A DNA stretch of 64,000 bases from Dysidea avara (taxonomy: Eukaryota > Porifera > Demospongiae > Dictyoceratida > Dysideidae), in NCBI RefSeq assembly GCF_963678975.1, contig NC_089275.1:13981682-14045681 (forward strand). The letters are read 5' to 3'. Under the pieces are notes generated by a model. The model did not search any database and was not told the DNA's origin. It saw nothing but the letters and a program-made list of their open reading frames with translations. Positions 21,601 through 32,000 of this stretch are shown here, one piece after another (position 1 is the stretch's first letter; each line of letters opens with the position of its first letter). The position numbers and the translations under genes are program-made.

Positions 21601-24600
21601 ACACTTAAGTCGTTGGAGCACTGTTCAAACTTTAAACGTACACACTATTTCTTGCTGCAAACATGGGAGGCCTTATACAGGGAAATGTGGCGTGCGTATG
21701 TTTTAACCAATAAGACTACCATCACTGAGGATGTCACTTGCATACTCCTTACTGGCATACAGACAAAGAACTCACCTAAGAACATGATGGAGAGAATTTG
21801 TGAACTGGTGAAGGACAGCAACAGTGGAGAAGACTTCAAGAAGTTTGTGAAACAGATGGGTGAAAATGACAAAACATGGAAGTTTTGGACCCAGTTTGTT
21901 TTTACTGACTGTTTTTGTTACTTTGCTCTGTATTTAGCCATAAGGAGTAGCAATTGGGAGTTACGCATAACCAGTTTAAAGCTAATGGCTCCCATGTTTG
22001 CAGCATTTGACAGGGAATATTATGCCAGAATATTGCCCCACCATCTTGGTGAGATTCAACACTACCCACCAGTGCTTTTGAATTGCTTGGAAAGAGGAGC
22101 ATTTACTGTCAAGCTAACTCAGCAACATTGGCGAGCTGTAGCCCTCGATGAGGCACATGAAATGTGCATTAATAAAGATTTAAAGACTGCCATAGCTCGC
22201 CCTACTAAACCTTACCTGCAGAAAACCACATTGTTTTTAAATGATCGAATTAAAGTACACAAAAATCTTATTCAAGAATTGTTCCCAGAACGTTTCGAAC
22301 ACCACAAAGAGTCAAATAATAACATCCTTGATGATTCTCCTCAGGCATGCAAATATGAACAAAACATCAAACAGCTTTGCAGTGTTGCTTCAGAAAATCA
22401 GTTGTTTTGTGTACAGCCTAAGAATAGAGAGCTTTTGAATGTATTCACTGGACAAGTAGCCACCAATGAGCAAGCATGTGATATGCTTTCGTTTCGTCAG
22501 ATTGGAGAGCAAGCATTTCAGGATTACGTCAAGTACCACATGTTGCAGTATCCAACCACAACAAAGCCCACTCTAAGACAACATAAACTGTTGACTATGG
22601 CAACGAAAAAAACAGTTAAACCTAAGGGCACAGCCAAGGAGAGAGATGATAAACATCTAATCACATGTTTACGACGCCATTTAGTTTGGTCCAACTATCA
22701 TAAGCTTGGGAGCCCATCAGAAGTACAATATTCAGAATGGCCACGGGCACTAGCGGATGAGCAAGGTAATCCTCACAAAGGTAATAAGAGCACTTGGACC
22801 ACTAAGCTGGCTAGCCGGTATCAGTCAGCTGATGCTCCCATCCTAGTTTCACACTTGCCATTTATACCTCACATTGCTATTATCGATGCCATGTTTATAC
22901 TAAACACAAGACCACTTCGCCAAACTAAGACTTTCTCTGAATATACAGTCTTTCTTTTTAATCAGTTCATTCTACAACACTTTAAGGCCGGTACATCAGA
23001 GGTTCATTTAATATTTGACAAACCTAATGTGCAAGCGTTTAACCCCAAACAGTTTGAGCAGGCAAGACGGTACTCAAACAGCAACACTGACCATCAACAT
23101 GGCTCTTTTGGTCCTGACGCTCAAGTACCAAACAAGTGGCAGGAGTGTTTACAGTGTCAACAGTGCAAGCGATTATTAGTTGAAGCTGTTGGGCTAGCTC
23201 TACTTCAGAAGGGACGCTATCTCCTAACATCTAAACAACGACTGATTCTAGCTGGGTGTTTCTCGGGTTTAGGTGAGAACACTGCATGGTTGTTAAGCCC
23301 CAGTGAACTTGTTGCAGAGCAACTTGAGGAGTACTACTCAACTGCACAAGAAGCTGACACCAGAATGTGGCGCCATGCTGTGCAGTCACAAGCTAGCAGT
23401 GTTCTCATCTATTCCCCAGATACTGATGTCTACAACATTGGATTAAGTTTCGTGAAGCAACATCCTACAACTACGTACATAGTACAAATTAATGTTCCAC
23501 ACTCTGACAGCAACAAGTACATCAACATTAATAACTTACAAACAGCAATGTTGAAAGACTTTGATTTAAGGAGTATGCGGCAGAATGACCTGGGCTTGGT
23601 ATTGCAAACTTTATTTATTTGCTCAGGATGTGATTACATCTCCTACTTCAGGTCCATAGGCAAGGCTACAGTACTCAATTGTTTCTTTCAGTACGCATCA
23701 TTTATCTGTGGACAAAACATGCCTGGTTGTTTACATGATACATCACCACATAACAAAGAACAAGGATTTTTAGCCTTTGTTAGATTGGTCGGATCATTGT
23801 ATTTTAGAAAGCATTTAAAAACATTTGAAGCAGCTAAAGGACATAAAACCCCCATCCACCTTTATAACTCCATAGATCCATTGTTACAAGCTGAAGAGAG
23901 GCACCGGCTATGGCTAAACCAAATTAGAGAAGTAGTTGGTACCAGAATCATCCATGAAGAGGAAAGAGTACCCACTGTGACATCTCTTTGGCAGCACTGG
24001 CTACGATCATGCTGGATTAGTCAAATGTGGCAGCAATCTAGTAAGCCAGACATTTACGGATCACTACCACCCCCAAATGACTATGGTTGGAAACTGACTG
24101 ATGGAAACTACACCATTGAATGGGAATCCCCTGATACGCAACAGAAAATAAGGGATAACATAGAATTTTTGCTGAAAGGTTGCAGCTGTAAAAGTGGCTG
24201 CAATACTATGAAATGTGGATGCAGAAGGAAACAAAGAAAGTGTGGTCCAGGGTGCCTATGCCAAAGTTGTATGAACACTGATGAATGTGAGAGTAGCAGC
24301 AGTGAAGATGAAGAGACTGATTTTGAAGGAACCAGCTGTGATGAACCTGAAGTAGTATTAGAGCCAATAGAAGAAGAGATTATAACTGAAGATGACTTTT
24401 ATGATACTACTTATGAATACTACATTGTTTAACAATATTTTATGTATCAGTTTTTATGTAAGTTAATGAGGTCTCGTACTACACTCTATCAGTTTGCACG
24501 TGGTACAATTTGTTTCACAAAAGCACATACTTTTATATTGCTTATACAAGTAGGCCATACAAACCTTTCAAAATCCGTAAAGTCAGATTTTGTGCACTCC

Positions 24601-24882
24601 TCATCAGTTTTCAAAGGTGGATAAAAGTTCGGGGCAGTTAAAGAACGTCAACTTTTTCATAGACAAATACTTCCAACTCTTGAGTTCCAATGATTAACGA
24701 ACTAAACAGCTGTCTTCGCCATGTATTCTCAAAGACATTTTTAGCAAAAACACCACTGCATCTCTTCAAACAAACGCTAAGTCTCGCATCCACGTGGTAC
24801 TTCGGAATCGCCATTTTTCACATTACGTAATAATTGCGCTGCAACTAAAAATGCCCATTTTTTGACGGTTGCGTTTCGACTG
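18670..24882 (+). mobile_element. Complete Academ-like DNA transposon
   Basis: The element is 6,213 bp long. It is bounded by perfect 20-bp terminal inverted repeats (CAGTCGAAACGCAACCGTCA at 18,670-18,689 and its complement at 24,863-24,882). Both ends are flanked by TTGG (18,666-18,669 and 24,883-24,886), a 4-bp target-site duplication. It contains one gene coding for a 1,772-residue protein with an XPG/FEN-like nuclease region and a C-terminal Cys-rich CXC motif. Academ transposons are known for 3-4-bp duplications and for an XPG-like nuclease plus Cys8 finger in the transposase. The gene is uninterrupted, so the insertion is probably recent. Confidence 0.8.
18921..24432 (+). CDS. Academ-like transposase (XPG-like nuclease plus CXC motif), 1,772 aa
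   Basis: The likely model is ATG (18,921-18,923) followed at once by a consensus donor GTAAGT, an intron to AG at 19,116, and a single exon 19,117-24,432 (TAA). No in-frame ATG lies near the start of the long exon, which supports the split start codon. The N-terminus is Cys/His-rich (CCTLCG..., CPACYSK, CSSCG). A central block has GDGKTY (Asp 770) and PGDWHIMKNYQ (Asp 797), reminiscent of an RNase H-like transposase core and of DUF6589. The C-terminal part has XPG/PIN-like acidic motifs: IIDAMF (Asp 1258), EADTR (Glu 1413, Asp 1415), SPDTDV (Asp 1436, 1438) and SGCDYIS (Asp 1507), then IGKAT. A CXC cluster lies at residues 1690-1720, before an acidic tail. The protein presumably acts in the nucleus on the element's ends. 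Confidence 0.8.
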
Positions 24883-24886
24883 TTGG
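24863..24886. repeat. Right TIR and TSD of the Academ-like element
   Basis: TGACGGTTGCGTTTCGACTG (24,863-24,882) is the exact reverse complement of the left end, followed by TTGG (24,883-24,886). Confidence 0.85.
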
Positions 24887-26547
24887 CATTTTCTCTTGAG
24901 TTTGTGAACCATTTTCAAAGTCTAGGGGAGACATAGGTGATTCTAAGGGGGGGATGGGGCTATAGCCACCCTGCTGAAAAATAACTTTTTAAAAATCTTT
25001 GGAAAAAGTTGCAGTATAGATTGGTATTGTTATTTTTAACATTTTCATACTTTTAGCATACATTAGCATACATTTTAGGCTGTTTTCGAACCTTCAAATT
25101 GCAGAAATCCTGCAGCTTCTGGGGGTTGCACCCCAGACCCTCCTGAATTTCTACTGGCTTCTATATTGTAAAACAGAAATATGGCATGGCTACTATATGT
25201 ACATGTAGCTATGTGAAATGACATGATAGTAGCTACATAGCTACACATGTGTCTACTTATGTATGTAGCTGTGTAGATTAATAATTGGCAACAGATTTGT
25301 GCACCTGACAAGCTTTCTCTACAGAGAAAAACCATCAATATTATTTTGATGAATAAAGTGTAGCACAAAAATAAGTGAACACACAGCCACAGATGAGGTA
25401 AAATACCTCTCGAGTGGGTATAGCAAGAAAATGAATTAAGTTACAACAAGAGTTCATAATATAGTAGCAATATTATGAACTCTTGGTTACAATAATAAGT
25501 ACTTAAATCCAAAAAATAGAATTGAAGTGGTCAACATTAAGACTCTCCTGACCATTCTGGGAAATCTCTTGCCCCATGAATAGCCTTCCCGAAGATAGAG
25601 ATTGAAACAGCATGCAACTGTCAAATCAAAATTCATCTGCAGGTTGATTTTTTTTTTCATTTTGAATATAATTAAACTGTTATGAAATGACAAAAGGAAC
25701 ATGTAATGGCCTAAGGCACTTATTTCAATTGTATCACAAAAAATAGGGAATGCTTAGACTACAAAAAAACTCATGGTAATCTCTCTTTCTTTGCAATTGT
25801 TTTCTATCCCTGGCAGTCTTGAATGTTCTAGGAGCATGTCAGTTCTAATAAGGCCACGGCTTCTCAGCAGGATATTGTGTATGTGGTAGGAGGAATTGTT
25901 GCTTGCAGAGAGGCACTTGCATGCAATCCAGGTAAATCAGCATAAACTGAGACCATGTTTATAGTTCAGTAGTCAAACAGTGCAAAACGTTATGGATTGG
26001 CAATATGTGACATGGCCCTGTGTCAAGGCACTGGGACAGCCACTCAAAACATGAGCAGTGTTAGGATGAGTGCAACTACATAATCTGAACTTTGTATGTG
26101 GCAATGTTTTAATTTTAACTGACTGCAGTGAGTAGAGCGGAGTCAGAGATGCCACAAAAATAAAGGAGAATTACCCTGGGTTGCATCCAAGACACATGTA
26201 GAAAGTACATTTTGTTACTCAACAATCAGCTTGCACTGATTCCATCATGTACTCTGTCAAGTCTTATAACAACTGATGAATTAGCTATAGTCTAAGATGA
26301 GAAATACTATCAGTGGTATGTTTGGAATGAGGCAAATACTGTAAGCTATCAGGCAACTGGAACTAACTTGAATTGTTTGAGCTCTACTAATGAATCTTTT
26401 GTCACAACGTAAACATAGCTATTGCGACACATCGAGACGTGTGGGTCAAATAACAGAAGTCTTAGTAATCCCACTGCCTACGAATTACACCTACATGATA
26501 TGAATCAGAAGTCATTTGCGCATACCATGACATATCGTATATCGTGC
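24887..26547. other. Intergenic stretch upstream of the host gene
   Basis: No gene is recognised. A degenerate repeat-like patch with GGGGGTTGCACCCC-type self-complementarity lies at about 25,115-25,140. A perfect 16-bp-arm hairpin lies at 25,447-25,485. Confidence 0.5.
25447..25485. repeat. Hairpin with 16-bp perfect arms
   Basis: CAAGAGTTCATAATAT (25,447-25,462) and its exact reverse complement (25,470-25,485) flank a 7-nt loop. It lies about 1.1 kb upstream of the host gene. It could be a micro-MITE or a hairpin RNA; there is no evidence for transcription. Confidence 0.65.
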
Positions 26548-26555
26548 TATAAAAA
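26548..26555 (+). promoter_or_regulatory. TATA box candidate
   Basis: TATAAAAA lies 56 bp upstream of the start codon at 26,604. A TSS about 25-30 bp downstream would give a short leader and would exclude the tiny upstream ATG at 26,572 (ATG plus three codons, then TAG). Confidence 0.5.
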
Positions 26556-26603
26556 CTCGAATTTGTCTGAAATGCAAACAAGCTAGGACGTTGCTTTTCA
26601 GAA

Positions 26604-29014
26604 ATGAGAGCAACTGTAACATTTTTTGTTAGCTTGCTCCTCTACTGTGAGCAATCCAGTGCACAGCTTACTAGGGAGGAGAAACAAAGCGGCCTGGACC
26701 TACACAATGACTTGAGGAGACAAGAAGGAGCCTCCGACATGTTATTAATGGTATTGTTACTATTACAATATACACATCCCGAGATAAAGCCTCTTGTACA
26801 GCTGTACAGCGAGTGACAATATTAAATTCCGGCTATGGTTACGTCCATCAATTATTTAATTTAGTTGTTAACTCCGTTTCGATCTACGTAATAATGTGCC
26901 CCCCGCGAACTTTAAATTTGCTGCTGCTGCTGCTCTTACAGTATATGTACAAACAAGCAATTGTCAAGACTAAAATAACAATAAACACTATTTACATGCA
27001 ATAAATACAAATATTTCTATAGCTATTGTTGTTTATTTTACTCTACAGCAATGGGATCAAGATTTGGCAGAGTTTGCACAGCAGTATGCTGATGAGTGTA
27101 GATTTTCCCACAGCAGTTCAGCTGATCGGATGGGCCTTGTTAATGACTTCTCGTGGATCGGTGAAAACCTTTATGTTACGAGTGCCACAAATCCTGACAG
27201 TGTATTGGACACCGCAATACAAGCTTGGTATAATGAAATATCTGATTACGACTACAATAGCAACACTTGTCAACCAAGTAGAGTATGTGGACACTACACA
27301 CAGGTAAGAAACAGCATTAATTTTCCCTTTCATATTATATATCATTCTTAACATGAATACAGTAAAATGGTTCAAGTGCATGTACACATTATTACACATG
27401 TAGATTAGTATCAACTATAACTGATTTTAGGTTTTACACATATCCAAACTCTACAGGTGGTGTGGGCAAGATCATATTTGGTGGGATGTGGGGCAGCCTC
27501 CTGTACTAGACTATATGATGCTGGATTCTCATCAGGAACTCTTGTTGTGTGTAACTATGCACCAGGGTGAGTTACTCCCTTGTAAAACTGAGCATGTGAC
27601 TACAACAGTACTCCTTATGAATACAACATGATGATGACAATGTACACATTATGTTTTGTGTGTGAAGCCAGTCGTGGTGTATCAGTTTACAGATTACCAT
27701 TTATTGATAAATTCCTTGTAGCCATTGCCATGAATATCTTGGTGACGATGTCTGCACATCAATAAACAAGTGATAGGTGTATTAAATTTGGACGAATTTT
27801 AAGTGTAGGTTAGAATGTAATAGTCCTAAAATGATGTTTCCCTGTTCATAATCAAGCATGAACATGATTTCCATGACTGTATTTCAGAACTCTGACAAAG
27901 AGTTTTAGGCATGAAATTATGGTTTTTAACAGTGATTTGATAAGGTCACCTCAGTTTGAGATTAGAAGTATGGTATATCAATAATGAGGAAGTGGTTTTA
28001 ATAGGTCACAATATTGAGCTTGTCTTAATAAATAAAGAGGTATTACTGAATTGTGCAACTATAGTTATATCACCTAGTAACACATAATTATGATAGTACA
28101 CAAACAGACAGTGTGAATATTTCTAATGAAAATAAACAGATTCAGTTGATCACTATTATAGAGTCACTTCACACTACATTATATCTTGAACGGTGCACAT
28201 CAAATAAACTGACTACCAGTATGTAAACTATTAACTTTCATATACTGTTTTGATCACCACAATCACTAGAACAACAGTGTGGTAATGCTGATTGTAGCAT
28301 GTTATGTAACTACTTTCTGTACGTATGGATTAGTTATGTTATCATCATTATAGAGGTAACATTATTGGTCAACATCCTTACACTGTTGGTGGAGCCTGTA
28401 CTTCCTGTCCAGTTGATGCTAGCAATTGTGTGGATGGACTGTGTTGTAAGTTTAGCAACATGTAGTACACTGTTGCTATGTATAACTATCTCCATCACTT
28501 CCGTCTATGTAAATGACAAAGGTCTTACTCAAATACAGTCCAATTAATAATTTGGTATAGTTGTAAAAGTGAGAATATCTGAAGCATGAACAATGTCAGA
28601 TTTTAGCTAATAATTAGACAAACTGTGTAGGTAAAATTTTAAAAAAAAACTTTAATTCATTTGCTGATAGTGTATTAGCACACCTTTTTCATAATATCTT
28701 TATCAGGGTCAGATCTAGACTTTTTAAAGCGGAGGGGTCACAACATGCAGCTCATCAAGTATTAGTTAAGGTTAAATTTGGCTTCCATGGAATCCTTGGA
28801 TCTGCTCCTCACATCTTGTAATATAAGTGCATAATAGTATGGTATGTTGTAGTTACTGTATGTATGTGTGTTTGAATAATTATGTCTTGTGAGGAAACAA
28901 CAAAATCAATTGTGTAGTTATGTTGTTAACTTTACATGACCTGTTACACAGCTGCTCTGAGTGCACCATTTGCGGTACCTGATGATGACAATGCCGGAGA
29001 GATCATAAAGCCTA
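26604..29014 (+). other. Exons 1-5: signal peptide, CAP domain and linker
   Basis: Residues 1-21 form a hydrophobic signal peptide ending SSAQ. Residues about 23-185 form a CAP (SCP/TAPS) domain: HNDLR, GENLY, WYNEI, the CAP1-type GHYTQVVWA and CAP2-type CNYAPGGN. All four cavity residues typical of CAP proteins (His, Glu, Glu, His) are present. A Cys-rich hinge ([16 protein letters not shown]) follows. Exon 5 encodes a short acidic linker with no stop and joins in phase (A|AA) to the first IPT/TIG exon at 29,887. If the exon 4 donor at 28,446 were not used, a stop would follow within seven codons, giving a possible short secreted CAP isoform. Confidence 0.85.
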
Positions 29015-32000
29015 GTGAGTTTCAGTTGTACTGCTTATGTAGTAGTATGTAAATATACTGTATCCTAGATGGTTTGTATTATGTATTGTGTAAATGCTTA
29101 ACTTCAAGGAAGTTGTTACATCTATTTCATAATCTCACAAGAAGGTTGAACTACTTCAACATGACACCTCAGACTAACATGGGGATTAACATTGCTTATG
29201 AAGTACAAACTGTAATTGCCATACTGCATAAGTGATCTGATTGGTAATATTGGAAAAATTAATTGCCACCTTATTTGCTCAATAAGTACAGCTTGCCTAT
29301 AGTCTCACATGACCTAGAAAACAGTCATTTGCCAAGTTTGTTGTTATGCTTCATTAGCCAATCTACCAAATACAAGAGTTATAATGGCACAAATATTAAT
29401 GTAATAGGCTAGCAAAAGCATTAAGCATTTTACGTTAGAGATGTTTAATTAAAATACATGTTGTAAATACCAAAATACAGTGAAATAATGAACAAACTAC
29501 TAATTATTACTACAATTTCATATTCACATTTTGCAGAGATACTCTAATGCAGTAGTCACAATAAATAATGCACATACTGTAAACAAATAGTCAGCTCTCA
29601 AGCATGCTTATTAATTACATCTGAGAGCTTAATTTTGAGCATGAAGGGCTTGAAGTGCTCAAAAGCATAATATATCTTTTCAAAGCAATATTATTGTGTA
29701 TCCCAGGGCCTTCTCTAATCTACCATAAAGCACAATAATTTGTTTCTTTATGTAATAAACAACCAGGTGCCATGTTTGGTTGTGTAATCACATCTCATAG
29801 AGTTATTACATTTGACCAATGTCCCCTAGTTTGGCTTAGGCAAAATACTGTACATATTAACATTTGCTTCTTCTGTGTATTTACAGAAGTGAACTCAGTT
29901 GTTCCTCGTAATGGCGGTCTTGGAGGTGGAACAAGAATAACCATCTCTGGAATAGGTATGATGGATACCTTACTGTACAGTATGTTTGCTTTGAATAATA
30001 TTATTGTGTCCCTACAATTGGATATACTATATGTACTTAGAATTACAAGTGCTAAAAAAATAACCATGAGCTGCATTTTTCCAGTTCTTAGTCACTTTCA
30101 AATTCTTTGTAAAATGTTATACATTGGCATAATTTAGTGAAAGAAAATGTGTTGCTATATTATTCTCCTAACAAAACAACTATATAAAACAGATTGCTTC
30201 ATTACTGGCCATTGTGTAACATTTTTTCTGTAGGATTTAGTCCTGACCAATACAGTTATGATGATCCTAGTAAGGGTAATCGTGTCTACTTCACTAATGG
30301 TGACAACAGAGTAGAATGTCAAGTATACACCTACTACACTACCACTGAACAAATAGTGTGTGATACTGGGTATGTGGTATTCATTATAATATTACAGGGT
30401 TTTGCATATTACAAAATCACACTAAACTTCAAGTGACATAATAGAAGAAACTTGTGTAGCTGTAGATAAAACTTTTATCATGCACCTTATAAAATAAATT
30501 ATTAATCACTGTCCATGAAGCTATGCTTATACAATGTACATGCATAGCAAATGGAGCCCAAAAGTGTTTTTATTAGAGGTACATGCTGTCCACCACCTAT
30601 GACAATAACGACAGTTATTTGCTCTTCCTGCTCATTGGGGAAGCTTGGATATCTTTAGCTTTAATATAATATCACAAGTGACAATGAGTTAGCTGCTTCC
30701 TGCAGTGTCAGGTCACTGAGCCTCTTTGTTTGTGCATGTATGACCTTTCTCAGAGTTTGATTTTGTTGAGGCTCTTTCCTATTGACAATCCATTAAGTCA
30801 GAAATGCATTCTTCTAAACTTTATCTGGTAATTGAAATCCACTTTTGCAAAGGAATTTGTGAAAGAAGTTTTGAAGAATTGGCTTACAACACTCCCATTG
30901 AATGATCCAGAATGAACTCGATTTTGCTATGCACCAGCTCTGCCTTACAGGATGCTTTGGCCTTGCATTATGGATAGCCTCCCTTCTGTACATGAGCTCT
31001 TGTACTTTTAGGGTTTCCTTTTCTGTGGATCATGTGCTTTCTTGTTCAAAGGAGAATTACCTTTTCTTTGCCACAATAAGATGAGTAACCTAATTACAAC
31101 CATTTTGATGGAGGTATGCTTTCAAGTGTGTACTGAACCAGAACTGCAGCCTGTCCATAATCCCTACCTTAAATACTGAAGAGGGGACTAGCTTGGACAT
31201 CACCATGACTGGCATTTGGGGTGGTGATTCTGAGAGATTTTTTTGTGGATGTCCATGTCTTCCACCATCTACTTGCCCCTTCTAATACTTCTCCCATGCT
31301 TTCATCAAGCATGAAAACATCAAGCATCAAGCTTATGGCCAGTGAATTTGTCATGTTTCATTTACACCTACAGTATATTACCGAGGACAGGAAATCAGCT
31401 CACAGAGCCACAGTGTTTTACAAGCAACTGCATGGCTTCTTTCGTATTGGCTAAGTTGGGTGATGAGTACCCTGTAGTCTTGGGTTGGCTTCGGTGCTGT
31501 CTGGGTTTTCTCTGCTCCAGCCAGCCATTCAATGTATTTGAAGTGCATGCTCTTCCATTGATGTCTACACTAGGACTGCACCACCAATGGATTTTGCACA
31601 AGTGGAGTCCCACCTGCCTGAGTAACATACCCGCTGAGCATGTTATTCCATTTTTTGATTGTTTTGCAGTTGTCCAGAATTGGCCATTCTATATGCTGGG
31701 GTGGTAGGCAAAGGCAGTCCATCAAGCTCAAGAAAAATAAATTAATAAATTAAATTGGAGTTCATGTCAAGAGGATGATATAATTATACTCATATGTTGC
31801 TGATTTACTCAATAGTCAAGGATGTACTATAGGTGTTCTGTTAGTAATGTGGGCTAGCATTTTGCTACATACCACTAACTTACTATATATATATATATAT
31901 ATATATACAAACCAAAATCATACCAATAATGTACTATCTATAGCTATATGTGGCATGCTAAGTAGTAGGGAGTCAGAAACAAACGACTAAAAACTCTGTT

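Noticed and set aside
30902-31707. Possible degenerate coding segment in intron 7
   Set aside because: Several short frames on both strands have protein-like composition, but no family motif is recognised and the frames do not join. The lower AT content may simply mark an old repeat.
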